A DNA stretch of 64,000 nucleotides, taken from positions 1 through 64,000 of the forward strand of contig CAKUIK010000007.1 in assembly GCA_934661005.1 (NCBI GenBank), written 5' to 3'. Below, one piece after another: positions 39,420-48,104 of this stretch. The number at the start of each line of letters is the position of its first letter. Within the stretch, counting starts at the first letter, position 1. The position numbers were made by a program, and so were the translations under genes. Source of the stretch: an uncultured Slackia sp. (GTDB lineage Bacteria; Actinomycetota; Coriobacteriia; Coriobacteriales; Eggerthellaceae). The notes under the pieces were generated by a model. The model saw nothing but the letters and a program-made list of their open reading frames with translations. It ran no database searches and was not told the DNA's origin.

Positions 39420-41912
39420 ATGAGCGAGAATGAGAAGCGTGGATTTACGCGTCGAAACTTCGTAAAGGGGTCGTTCGCGGGCGCCGCGGTGGCCGCAAGT
39501 GCGCTGGGTGCCAGCTCAATGTTCGGTTGCTCGCCGGCAGGGGAAAAGAAAGGCGAAGGCGCTGCGACCGAGGCAAGCGAGACCATTGCATGGAGCCAGT
39601 GCAACGTCAACTGCGGCGGCAATTGTGTTTTCCAGTGGCATTCCAAAGACGGCAAAGTGCAGTATATGGAAACCGATAATACGGGGGAAGACGATTTTCA
39701 GGCGCGCGCCTGCTTGCGCGGTCGCTCTATGCGTCGCTGGCTGAATAGCCCCGACCGTTTGCTGTACCCGATGAAGCGCGTCGGTAAGCGCGGCGAGGGT
39801 AAATTCGAACAAATCAGCTGGGACGAGGCTATCAACACTATCGCCGACAAGCTGAAATACACCATCGACACGTATGGCAACGAGGCCATCTATGTGAACT
39901 ATGCAACGGGCATGTATTCCACGACGGGCAAACAGCCTGGCCTGCGCCTGCTGAGCCTTTTGGGCGGCTATGTAAATCAAGGTTACGACTACTCTACGCA
40001 TATGCTTTCGGCTGTTATGCCGTATATGTACGGCAGCTCCGCGAATCTCGATGAAGATGGCAATCACGTTACGCTTGGAAAGCCAGCGACGGCGTTCAGC
40101 CCTTATGACGCGGTAAATGCGAGTTCGTTTAGCGAAGCCGAAGCGAATTCCGACTTTGTAGTGATGTTTGGTAACAGCCCGGCTGAAACGCGCATGGGCG
40201 GCGCTAATGCCGTATGGGATTTTGCGCGCGTGCGCGAAGCCGTAACTGGCCGTGGCGGCAAAATCGTTAATATCGACTATCGCATGAATGAAACCGCGTC
40301 GGGTCACCCCGATGAATGGCTGCCTATTCGCCCTGGAACCGATGCTGCGCTTGTTGCGGGCATTGCTCACGAGTGGATCGCCAATGGTCAGGTGAACAAA
40401 GAGTTCCTGGATAAATACACTGTCGGCTATGATGACGACACCATGCCCGAAAGCGCAAAGGGCCAGAACAAGTCGTACAAAGACTATATTATGGGCACTG
40501 GCTACGACATGGTTGAAAAGACTCCCGAGTGGGCTGCGGTCATTACGCAGGTCCCCGCCGATACCATTCGCCAGTTGGCTGCCGACTTGGTCGCCGCGAA
40601 GGCGCCATTCGTGTGCCAAGGTTGGGGCCCTCAGCGCCACACGAACGGCGAAGACACCACTCGAGCCATCTGCATGCTGCCTATTCTGTTGGGTCAAATT
40701 GGCCTGCCTGGCACTAATACCGGTCAGCGCGAAGCCGAACCGCCCGTGTATTTGGTCGGCAGCATTCCGTCGAAGAATCCGGTGAAAACCACTATCCCCG
40801 TGTATCAGTGGGTTAATGCCGTCGATCACGGCCATGAAATGACTGCGACCAATGCTGGCATTATGGGCGCCGAAAAGCTTCAGAGCGATTTCAAATTCAT
40901 CTGGAATTACGCGGGCAACTGCCTCACCAACCAGCATGGCGATATCAACTACACGCACGATATTCTCGTCGATGAATCTAAATGCGAGTTCATTCTGGTG
41001 TGGGATACCGTTATGACCGATTCCGCGAAATACGCCGACATCCTTCTGCCTGATGCCATGCGTTCCGAACAGCTCAATATGCAGACTCAGGGCTATACCG
41101 AATGGTACACGGGCGTTACGGTTGGCGGCCCTGCTCAGGAAGCTCCAGGCGAGTGCCGTAGCAGCTATGATGTGTGTGCCGATATCGCTGACAAGTTTGG
41201 CAAGAAGGATGAGTTTACCGAAGGCCGTACGCATGACGATTGGGTGAAGTATCTCTACGAGACCGGTCGCGAGGCTCATCCCGAAATGCCGACGTGGGAC
41301 GAAATTCGCGAGCAGGGCGTTTATAAGGTGAAACTTGAGCCCGTTATTGGTCTGAAAGACTTCCGCGACGACCCCGAAGGTCATCCGCTTGCTACGCCTT
41401 CGGGCAAGATTGAGATTTACTCCGAGGCTTTGGCCGAGCTCAACGATACGTGGGAGCTTGCCGAAGACGAGCATATCAATCCTATCCCCGTGTTTACTCC
41501 GGGCTTCCAAGGATACGGCTCTACGACTGACGAGTATCCGTTGTACTGCACCGGCTTCCATCATAAGAGTCGTACGCACAGCTCTTTCGGGTTCATTCCT
41601 GAACTTGAGCAAGTTGCGCGCCAGCAGCTGTGGATCAACCCAGTCGACGCCGCGCCTCGCGGCATCGCCAACGGCGACATGCTCGCTGTTAAGAGCCCTG
41701 CAGGCGAGATTCGCATTGAAGCCAAAGTTACGCCGCGTATCATCCCCGGTACGGTTGGTATTCCGCAGGGCGCATGGCATAAGGCGGACATGTCAGGCGA
41801 CAAGATCGATGAAGGCGGCTGCGTGAATACGCTTACCACGTATAAGCCCACGCCGCTGGCCAAGGGCAATGGCACCGCTCATTCGATGATCGTCCAGGTT
41901 GCCAAGGCGTAG
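39420..41912 (+). CDS. Tat-exported molybdopterin oxidoreductase, DmsA-like catalytic subunit
   Basis: An 830-aa molybdenum/tungsten enzyme of the DMSO reductase family. The Tat signal is TRRNFVKGSF (residues 9-18), followed by a hydrophobic stretch ending MFGCS. The first cluster site is CNVNCGGNC...ACLRG (Cys near 62, 66, 70, 104). Molybdopterin-binding regions continue to the C-terminal domain with GIANGDMLAVKSPAGEIRIEAKVTPRIIPG. It acts outside the membrane as a terminal reductase of an S-oxide, N-oxide or other electron acceptor; the substrate cannot be read from sequence. ATG 39420 follows GAAGGGGGA. First gene of the dms-like cluster. Confidence 0.92.
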   Translation: MSENEKRGFTRRNFVKGSFAGAAVAASALGASSMFGCSPAGEKKGEGAATEASETIAWSQCNVNCGGNCVFQWHSKDGKVQYMETDNTGEDDFQARACLRGRSMRRWLNSPDRLLYPMKRVGKRGEGKFEQISWDEAINTIADKLKYTIDTYGNEAIYVNYATGMYSTTGKQPGLRLLSLLGGYVNQGYDYSTHMLSAVMPYMYGSSANLDEDGNHVTLGKPATAFSPYDAVNASSFSEAEANSDFVVMFGNSPAETRMGGANAVWDFARVREAVTGRGGKIVNIDYRMNETASGHPDEWLPIRPGTDAALVAGIAHEWIANGQVNKEFLDKYTVGYDDDTMPESAKGQNKSYKDYIMGTGYDMVEKTPEWAAVITQVPADTIRQLAADLVAAKAPFVCQGWGPQRHTNGEDTTRAICMLPILLGQIGLPGTNTGQREAEPPVYLVGSIPSKNPVKTTIPVYQWVNAVDHGHEMTATNAGIMGAEKLQSDFKFIWNYAGNCLTNQHGDINYTHDILVDESKCEFILVWDTVMTDSAKYADILLPDAMRSEQLNMQTQGYTEWYTGVTVGGPAQEAPGECRSSYDVCADIADKFGKKDEFTEGRTHDDWVKYLYETGREAHPEMPTWDEIREQGVYKVKLEPVIGLKDFRDDPEGHPLATPSGKIEIYSEALAELNDTWELAEDEHINPIPVFTPGFQGYGSTTDEYPLYCTGFHHKSRTHSSFGFIPELEQVARQQLWINPVDAAPRGIANGDMLAVKSPAGEIRIEAKVTPRIIPGTVGIPQGAWHKADMSGDKIDEGGCVNTLTTYKPTPLAKGNGTAHSMIVQVAKA

Positions 41913-41940
41913 GCGCGAGCGAGAAAGAGGGGGAATAAAA

Positions 41941-42567
41941 ATGGCTTATGGATTCTATTTTGACAGCACACGCTGCACGGGCTGCCGAACCTGCGAAATG
42001 GCGTGCAAAGATTATCATGACCTGTCAACCGAGGCGGCTTTCCGTCGTGTGTTTGACTACGAAGGCGGCGAGTTCGTCGAGAACGCCGATGGCACAGTGA
42101 CTGCGAGTACATATGCGTACCACCTGTCTGAGGCCTGCAATCACTGCGAAAGCCCGAAATGCTTCGCGGCGTGTCCCACGGGCGCGATTGAGAAAGACGA
42201 CGACGGCATCGTCTACATTAAGGAAGACGTGTGCACCGGTACGGGTGCCTGCGTGGGCGCTTGTCCGTTCGGCGTGCCTATTTTGGTGAAAGAAAAGAAC
42301 AAGGCAGTGAAGTGCGACATGTGCCGCGATCGCATCGCAGAGGGCAAGCGTCCCATCTGCGTGGAAGCATGCCCGCTGCGCGCACTTGAGTGGGGCGAGC
42401 TTGACGATTTGAAGAAGGCGCATCCCGATGCGGTCTCAGCTATCGCACCGATGGCCGACCCATCCATCACCTCGCCTAGCGTGCTCATCAATGCGTGCCC
42501 GGCTGCCAAGGAAGTTGGCGATACAACGGGCGCCGTGGCGAACGAAAAAGAGGTTGCCTTCGCTTAA
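41941..42567 (+). CDS. DmsB-like four-cluster ferredoxin subunit 1
   Basis: A 208-aa electron-transfer subunit with four [4Fe-4S] sites: CTGCRTCEMAC (about 11-21), CNHCESPKCFAACP, CTGTGACVGACP and CDMCRDRIAEGKRPICVEACP. It passes electrons from the membrane anchor to the catalytic subunit. The third motif begins with C-TGTGAC, slightly different from the CIGCGYC of the second copy. ATG 41941 follows AGAGGGGGA, 28 bp after the catalytic subunit gene. Confidence 0.92.
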   Translation: MAYGFYFDSTRCTGCRTCEMACKDYHDLSTEAAFRRVFDYEGGEFVENADGTVTASTYAYHLSEACNHCESPKCFAACPTGAIEKDDDGIVYIKEDVCTGTGACVGACPFGVPILVKEKNKAVKCDMCRDRIAEGKRPICVEACPLRALEWGELDDLKKAHPDAVSAIAPMADPSITSPSVLINACPAAKEVGDTTGAVANEKEVAFA

Positions 42568-42633
42568 TGCAAGGGCAACAGGCTGAAAGCCTCGTGCATT
42601 AGCGCGGGGCTTTTGCCGTATTATTGGAAGGCT

Positions 42634-42772
42634 GTTTTCCGTCCCGCACCGCAGGGACCGTGGGCCCTCGGACCCTCTGAGCTTCAAACCTGCTCTTCTT
42701 TTTAAAAATGAAGCGAGCGGTAGCCGAGCGCGATCCAGGGGTCCACGGCCCCGGCGGTGCGGGACGGAAAAC
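42634..42772 (-). repeat. Core-plus-arms intergenic element, copy 3 (between the two DmsB-like genes)
   Basis: Arms 42634-42652 and 42754-42772 are a perfect 19-bp inverted repeat (GTTTTCCGTCCCGCACCGC) and pairing continues inward with CCGTGG/CCACGG. Read on the minus strand the interior has GGCTACCGCTCGCTTC and GAGCAGGTTTGAAGCTCAG, matching the cores of copies 1 and 2 with the central CTATGCG segment missing. Confidence 0.75.
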
Positions 42773-42805
42773 AACGGCGGGATGCACAAGGGGGTGCGAC
42801 AACGT

Positions 42806-43441
42806 ATGTACGGGTTCTTTTTCGACAATTCACGCTGCACGGGCTGCCGCACCTGCGAGATGGCGTGCGTCGATTTCAACAACCTCGCGGCTGGCCGAAA
42901 ATATCGCCGCATAATCGACTACGAAGGCGGCTCGTGTGAGCTCGCCTTCGACGGTACCGCGAAAACCACGGCGTTTTGCTATCACATATCGCTGGCGTGC
43001 AACCACTGCGCAAACCCGGAATGCGTGCACGTGTGCCCTACGAGTGCCATGCATAAAGACGAATTGGGCCTGGTATGCGTCGACGCGCACAAATGCATCG
43101 GCTGCGGATACTGCACCATCGCGTGCCCGTACCATGCGCCGTCCATCGATCCCGAGGCGCGCCAAAGCTCAAAGTGCGACGGCTGCTCGCAGCGCGTGGC
43201 GCAAGGCGGGCGTCCCATATGCGTGGAGGCGTGCCCTTTGCGTGCGTTGGAATTTGGCGATATCGACGAGCTGCGCGAGCGGCATCCGGGTGCGACGAGC
43301 GACGTGGTGCCGCTGCCGTCTTCGGAATATACCCACCCGAATTTGCTCATGGAGCTTTCGCCCGCCGCCGAATCGACGCAGATGGGGGATGGCTTTATCG
43401 CAAATCCGCAGGAAATAGAGAACAATCACGAGAATTCGTAG
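42806..43441 (+). CDS. DmsB-like four-cluster ferredoxin subunit 2
   Basis: A 211-aa homologue of the preceding ferredoxin, starting MYGFFFDNSRCTGCRTCEMAC and with further sites CNHCANPECVHVCP, CIGCGYCTIACP and CDGCSQRVAQGGRPICVEACP. Two copies in one cluster suggest that a second catalytic partner, elsewhere or lost, once existed, or that the two act in series. ATG 42806 follows AAGGGGGTGCG. The chaperone gene starts 20 bp after its stop. Confidence 0.9.
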   Translation: MYGFFFDNSRCTGCRTCEMACVDFNNLAAGRKYRRIIDYEGGSCELAFDGTAKTTAFCYHISLACNHCANPECVHVCPTSAMHKDELGLVCVDAHKCIGCGYCTIACPYHAPSIDPEARQSSKCDGCSQRVAQGGRPICVEACPLRALEFGDIDELRERHPGATSDVVPLPSSEYTHPNLLMELSPAAESTQMGDGFIANPQEIENNHENS

Positions 43442-43461
43442 TGCCTTGTTGGGAGAAGCTC

Positions 43462-44142
43462 ATGAATGTTCAGCAAGAAACATATTCGAGCGGAAAGCTC
43501 GATGAGGCGTGCAGCCTGCTTTTTGACGCGAGTTTTCTCGAGGCGTATGCCGCGGCGACTAAGCTTTTGGGCGTGTGTTTCGCGTATTCGCCCAAGGAAG
43601 GCGCCGCCTCGCGCGCCCTGGCTGCGATTCGGGCGATGGATGTCGCCGCCGATTGGCCGTTTGGCGAAGGTGGCACGCTTGCAAATGCCGCTTCCCTTAT
43701 TGAAAAAGGTGTCGATGAGAATCCGGCCGAGCTTGCCGAGGAATACCAGCGCTTATTTGTGGGGCCAAGGCATTTAGCGGCGCCGCCATGGGGCTCGGTC
43801 TACATGGACCACGACAAAGTGCTGTATGGCTGCACGTGGGTTGAGCTTCGCGATTGGATGAGGGCGCGCGGCGTTAACGCCGAATATGACGAGCATGTGC
43901 CCGAAGACCAAATTGGTCGCTTGCTGGTTATGTCTGCCGAAGTGGCGCGCGAGAAAATTGGCGTGCTGCCCGAGTTGCTCGGTAATCACATACTGCCGTG
44001 GGCGGGCCATTATTTTGACTTGCTGGCAGGCGAGGCGCGGAGTGCGACCTACGAAGGGCTGGCGTTGCTGGCCAAAGCGACGCTCGATGATACCCAAAGC
44101 CTGCTTGGCATAGCGCCCGCCAAGCGTAGGCTGTACCGATAA
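43462..44142 (+). CDS. TorD/DmsD-family molecular chaperone
   Basis: A 226-aa all-helical cytosolic chaperone that holds the molybdoenzyme until cofactor insertion and Tat export are ready. Family features are EYQRLFVGPRHLAAPPWGSVYMD (about 93-115, given in parts: EYQRLFVGP and PPWGSVY) and the C-terminal LPWAGHYFDLLAGEA. ATG 43462 follows GGGAGAAGC. It lies between the ferredoxin and anchor genes, the usual place. Confidence 0.9.
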   Translation: MNVQQETYSSGKLDEACSLLFDASFLEAYAAATKLLGVCFAYSPKEGAASRALAAIRAMDVAADWPFGEGGTLANAASLIEKGVDENPAELAEEYQRLFVGPRHLAAPPWGSVYMDHDKVLYGCTWVELRDWMRARGVNAEYDEHVPEDQIGRLLVMSAEVAREKIGVLPELLGNHILPWAGHYFDLLAGEARSATYEGLALLAKATLDDTQSLLGIAPAKRRLYR

Positions 44143-44152
44143 TCGGTTCTGT

Positions 44153-44192
44153 CCAAAACCTGCTAAACGCTCAGGGCGTTAACAGGTTTTGG
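44153..44192 (+). repeat. Inverted repeat with AACAGGTTTTGG motif, copy A
   Basis: CCAAAACCTGCTAAACGC, four bases, then GGCGTTAACAGGTTTTGG pair at about 14 of 18 positions. A related hairpin occurs at 49163-49196 and the half-site ACAGGTTTTGGA at 35942. It may be a terminator or an operator between the chaperone and anchor genes. Confidence 0.55.
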
Positions 44193-44233
44193 ATTGGATG
44201 TTTTGCTGCTTTTACGGAAAGAGAAGGGACGTC

Positions 44234-45103
44234 ATGTTTGACGGAGGTTTCAGCGCGACGTCGCTAGCGATATTCACGGCTCTCTCGCCTGCAGGCGCGG
44301 TGGCGTTTGCGTGTTTGGCGGCGTTTTTGCTGCTTAATCGGTCAAAGCCGCAAGAAGGGCGTAATCGCTTAGCGCACCTTCTGGTTATTCCGCTTGCCGT
44401 TGCATGGGTCGGCTTCATCGCCTCGGCCACGCATTTGGGAACGCCCGCTAACGCGTTGCACGCCGTCAACGGCATCGGGCGCTCGCCTTTGTCCAATGAA
44501 GTGGTATCGACGGTGGCGTTTTTATTCTTCTCGGGAATGGCGTGGATGTATTCCTATCGCGAAAAGCCGCAGGCGGCCGTGATGGATAGTTTGCTGGCAG
44601 CCTCGATTGCATGCGCAATCGTCATGTTGTTTCATATGTCGTTTGCCTATTCCATCGCCACGGTTCCCACATGGGATACGTGGCTTACGCCGGCGAATTT
44701 ATGCGCGACGGCATTGCTGTCGGGTCCGGTTCTAGCGGCATTGGTGCTTCAGATCGCGCAATTGCAGGCTGGAGCGGGCAGGTGGCCCTATGCGTTGCTC
44801 GCGGTTTCGGCTGTTGCCCTGGTTGCGGGCACGGCGCTGCTCGTATGCCACATGAATTTCTTGGGCACCGTGGGCAATAGCGTAACGTTCGCCTTGGCTC
44901 TCGTGCCAAATTACGGCTGGCTTATTGCTGCCCATACTGCGCTTGCCGCGTGTGGCCTGGCATTTCAACTGCATGGCCTGCGCTTGCCGACATCGCGCAC
45001 GCGCGGTCTGGTATTTTCCTTCATCGGTTGCATCGTGGTCGTTATTGCCGCGCTGCTCGCACGCTTCCCGTTTTACGACGCCTATCTCTCGGTAGGGTTT
45101 TAG
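44234..45103 (+). CDS. DmsC-like membrane anchor subunit
   Basis: A 289-aa integral membrane protein with eight predicted helices (from residue 9 to 285). It oxidises menaquinol and passes electrons to the DmsB-like subunit. DmsC-type features include the conserved SATHLGTPANALHAVNG (about 62-78, written in parts SATHLGTP and ALHAVNG) and the following PLSNEVV. ATG 44234 follows GAGAAGGGA. Last gene of the oxidoreductase cluster before the cytochrome gene. Confidence 0.88.
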   Translation: MFDGGFSATSLAIFTALSPAGAVAFACLAAFLLLNRSKPQEGRNRLAHLLVIPLAVAWVGFIASATHLGTPANALHAVNGIGRSPLSNEVVSTVAFLFFSGMAWMYSYREKPQAAVMDSLLAASIACAIVMLFHMSFAYSIATVPTWDTWLTPANLCATALLSGPVLAALVLQIAQLQAGAGRWPYALLAVSAVALVAGTALLVCHMNFLGTVGNSVTFALALVPNYGWLIAAHTALAACGLAFQLHGLRLPTSRTRGLVFSFIGCIVVVIAALLARFPFYDAYLSVGF

Positions 45104-45112
45104 GAATCAATC

Positions 45113-45128
45113 ATTGCCATTTGGCAAT
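45113..45128. promoter_or_regulatory. Inverted repeat upstream of the NrfA-like gene
   Basis: ATTGCCA-TT-TGGCAAT is a perfect 7-bp inverted repeat in an AT-rich 135-bp gap. Candidate operator for the downstream cytochrome gene. Confidence 0.45.
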
Positions 45129-45238
45129 AAATCACAATCAAATACAATTTGAATCTCCCTTTTCGCAATTCATAAAATGGTCTTGTGAATACGTTTCGGA
45201 GCGTACGGGCAGTAATGGGATATTGAAGAGGGGGAACC

Positions 45239-46480
45239 ATGAAGGGGAAGTGGATCAAGCCATTTGCCGTTGTGTCGGCAATTGCCTTCGCCGGCACTTG
45301 CGTTGCTTGCGCGCCTCATGTGGCAACGGAGAAAACGGCCAGTTCGGCATCCGATTCTCAGACATCGGGCGCAATCGTGCAAACAAAAAATACGTCGTGG
45401 GAGCAGTGGCAAAGCGAATATCCCAACGAAGTTGGATCGTTTTTCGAGGGCATGACCGAAGTCGAGTCTTGGGATGGCAAGGTACATAGCCATGCGATGT
45501 TATTTGCGAATACGCCAGCAATGCAGAACGGTGTTGAAAAGTTCGGCAGCGCATGCATTGCCTGCAAATCGACGACGGGAACCAAATTGCTCGATGAGCA
45601 GGGCCTTGCGGCTTTCAGCTTGCCGTGGAATCAAATCAGCGAATCGGTTGATTGGTACGATTGTCAATTGTGCCACGAGGGCGGCACGCCTGGTGCGACG
45701 CTCAAGTACGACGGCATGGCCGCTACCGAGTTCGGCTCGACCTTGCTCGACGCAATTGACTCCAGGCAGGCGGTTTGCGGTCAGTGCCACAATTTCTACG
45801 GGGCAGTTTATACTCGCGGCAATCTCATGAAAAAGATGCAATCGGGCGAAGTGGATGTCGACTCGGTTGACCCCTATCGCTACGGCACCGACCCCGATTC
45901 GCTCATGAAGGCAGCGATTGAGGACGGCTACGAACTTGTAACCGACCAGGAAACCGGCCTCCAAACGTTCCAGGCAAACCACCCAGAGGTTGAAATTTTC
46001 CAGGGAAGTGTTCACGAGCAGCTTGGGATGGCATGCGTCGATTGCCACTCGGCCAAGAAAACCGACGAGAACGGCAATGAGTACCAGTCCCATGACTTCT
46101 CGTCCTCTCCGCTCGAGCATGAGGAAAGCCTCGAGTACTGCTTGACGTGCCATAGCTCTCAGGGCATTGAGACGACCGATCAAATGAAGGATTTCGTGCA
46201 CAATGCTCAGCAGGAGGTTGCCGATTTGGAGGCAACGTTCTACGAGAAGCAGGCGACGTTGAAAGATCTTGTCGCGAATGCGGTTAAAAACGGCGGTGTA
46301 GACGAGGCAACGCTCGACAAGGCTCGCGAGAATTACACGCGCGGCACCTGGTATGTGCGCTATTCCGATGGCGGTGGCGATTTCAAAGGCATGAAGATTG
46401 CCCATAACCCCGAGGCTGAAAAATCCTATGTTCAGCGCGCTACGGTTTTGATGGACGAAGCCATCGCAATGCTATCCTAG
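45239..46480 (+). CDS. nrfA: NrfA-like pentaheme cytochrome c nitrite reductase
   Basis: Predicted ammonia-forming nitrite reductase, 413 aa (E. coli NrfA is about 478). Five haem sites: the lysine-ligated CIACK (106-110), then CQLCH (142-146), CGQCH (180-184), CVDCH (266-270) and CLTCH (301-305). The CxxCK site and the QCHNFYG and NHPEVEIFQGSVHEQLGMAC-type context (quoted in part) match NrfA. The N-terminus has a signal peptide with Cys at 21 and 24 and may be lipid-anchored, although the lipobox is not canonical. No nrfH electron donor is adjacent. ATG follows GAGGGGGAACC. Confidence 0.88.
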   Translation: MKGKWIKPFAVVSAIAFAGTCVACAPHVATEKTASSASDSQTSGAIVQTKNTSWEQWQSEYPNEVGSFFEGMTEVESWDGKVHSHAMLFANTPAMQNGVEKFGSACIACKSTTGTKLLDEQGLAAFSLPWNQISESVDWYDCQLCHEGGTPGATLKYDGMAATEFGSTLLDAIDSRQAVCGQCHNFYGAVYTRGNLMKKMQSGEVDVDSVDPYRYGTDPDSLMKAAIEDGYELVTDQETGLQTFQANHPEVEIFQGSVHEQLGMACVDCHSAKKTDENGNEYQSHDFSSSPLEHEESLEYCLTCHSSQGIETTDQMKDFVHNAQQEVADLEATFYEKQATLKDLVANAVKNGGVDEATLDKARENYTRGTWYVRYSDGGGDFKGMKIAHNPEAEKSYVQRATVLMDEAIAMLS

Positions 46481-46516
46481 TTTTTCGCGCAAGCCCTCCC
46501 TAGCGTGAAGAAGCAG

Positions 46517-46546
46517 AAAAAGGCCCTGCAAAGCGGGGTCTTTTTC
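46517..46546 (+). terminator. Terminator of the NrfA-like gene
   Basis: AAAAAGGCCCTGC and GCGGGGTCTTTTT pair (two G-U pairs) around AAA. It lies inside the frame of a possible longer start of the kinase gene, which argues against that start. Confidence 0.7.
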
Positions 46547-46615
46547 GTATTCGTAATCTGTTCTATTCTATGCGTGAATCGCAGAATTGCTTTGATGGTC
46601 ATGAATCGAGGAGCT

Positions 46616-48058
46616 ATGCACAACAGCCATCCTCAATCGAATCTCTGGATACGGTTTGTGATTTTGCTTGGCGTTGCAAGCGTTGTCGTATTTGCCGCCT
46701 ACTACGCATGGATGGCGAATGCGAGTGCGGCGCAAAACGAGCGGCGCGCTCTTGCCGAAGCTCGAACGTTGAGCGCTGAGATGGATGCAAGCTGGGATTA
46801 CGTGAATTCTATTCAAGAGAGAATCAATTACACGAATGGCGTGTATGACTTCAAGGGCGTGTATTGCTCGGTCGCTGGCAAAAGCATAGCGAAACGTTTT
46901 ACCGATTCGACCGAGTATTCTATTCGGTATGTGCGGGAAAACCCGCGAAGTGGTACCGACGTTCCCGATACGTTTGAGCTTGAGGCGCTGCAGGCGTTCG
47001 AGCAGGGCGAGCGGGAATACTATGCTATGACCGAAGTCGACGGCAAAGCGACGTTTCGCTATATTTCGTCGCTCGAGGCGGAGCATAATTGCCTTGAATG
47101 CCACGGCCAACCGGCAGGCGAGAAGGACGTGACGGGATTTAAAAAAGAAGGCATGCAGCTTGGTGACCTTGCTGGCGCGGTGAGCATTTCTTTGCCGATG
47201 GATGCGATTGAGCGCGAGGAAGAGCAGGATTTCGTGGCGACTGTCGTGTTCTTTTGCGCGCTTATGGTGGCGCTTACCGTGGTGCTTGGTTGGGGGCTTC
47301 GCCGCTGGGTAACGCATCCCGTCATAAGCGAGAACAAGGAGCTGCGGCGCGAGGCGGAAAGCCAGTCGAACTTCCTTACCATCGTGACGCATGAGCTGAA
47401 AACGCCCCTTTCTGCAATTCTCGTCTTTTCCGACCTCCTGAAGAAGCCGGAGCGCGACGCGGCGCAAACCGTCGAAATTGCGAATGAAATCGAAGGCAAT
47501 GCGAACGAGCTTCTTTCCATGATCAACAATGTGCTCGATACGGCGAAATTCGAAGAGGGAAGCATGGCTTTGCATGAAGACGATGTCGATGTGTGTGACG
47601 TTGTCGCGGTGGTTCGCGCCGCTGCTGTCCCTATCGCAAAGCGCGCCGGCGTGAATTTCGCCGCGATCGTCGCGCCTGGCGTGCCTATTGTTCGCGCCGA
47701 CCGTGAAATGCTGCGCCGCATTTCGATGAATCTCGTCGGAAATGCGCTGCAGCATACCGAATCGGGCGATTCGGTCGTTTTTCGTATGTCGTATGCCTGC
47801 GGTTCGTTGACGATCGAGGTCGAAGATACTGGTTGCGGTATCGAAGCTGAACGTCTGCCGAACATTTTTGAGAGATTTTCGAGTGGGCGCGATGCCGCTC
47901 GGTCGGGCGAGGGCGGAACGGGCTTGGGGCTGTTCATCGTTCGAAATTATGCCGAAGCGGTAGGTGGAAGCGTGCATGTCGAAAGTGAAATCGGCCGCGG
48001 AAGCGTGTTTAGCGTGCTGCTTCCTCTTCGATCCGTCGGAAGCGAGGATGACTTATAG
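46616..48058 (+). CDS. Haem-type (DUF3365/Tll0287-like) sensor histidine kinase
   Basis: A 480-aa membrane kinase. The first helix lies at about 10-32, an extracytoplasmic sensor domain with one c-type haem site (CLECHGQP, near 160) follows, then a second helix (about 203-228), HisKA with HELKTPLS, and the ATPase domain with NLVGNALQHTE, DTGCGI and GTGLGLF. The single CxxCH sensor probably detects redox state, NO or nitrite (inference). Starts at 46595 and 46601 are also possible; 46616 has GAGGAG very close upstream. The response regulator gene follows 46 bp downstream. Confidence 0.85.
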   Translation: MHNSHPQSNLWIRFVILLGVASVVVFAAYYAWMANASAAQNERRALAEARTLSAEMDASWDYVNSIQERINYTNGVYDFKGVYCSVAGKSIAKRFTDSTEYSIRYVRENPRSGTDVPDTFELEALQAFEQGEREYYAMTEVDGKATFRYISSLEAEHNCLECHGQPAGEKDVTGFKKEGMQLGDLAGAVSISLPMDAIEREEEQDFVATVVFFCALMVALTVVLGWGLRRWVTHPVISENKELRREAESQSNFLTIVTHELKTPLSAILVFSDLLKKPERDAAQTVEIANEIEGNANELLSMINNVLDTAKFEEGSMALHEDDVDVCDVVAVVRAAAVPIAKRAGVNFAAIVAPGVPIVRADREMLRRISMNLVGNALQHTESGDSVVFRMSYACGSLTIEVEDTGCGIEAERLPNIFERFSSGRDAARSGEGGTGLGLFIVRNYAEAVGGSVHVESEIGRGSVFSVLLPLRSVGSEDDL

Positions 48059-48104
48059 AACGTCACTGAGGTGCGATAGCGTAGTGATTTATGAAGGGAT
48101 TGAA

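Noticed and set aside
39516..41780. A 754-codon open frame antisense to the molybdopterin oxidoreductase
   Set aside because: Shadow frame with no domain signature; the sense gene has Tat signal, cluster ligands and a ribosome binding site.
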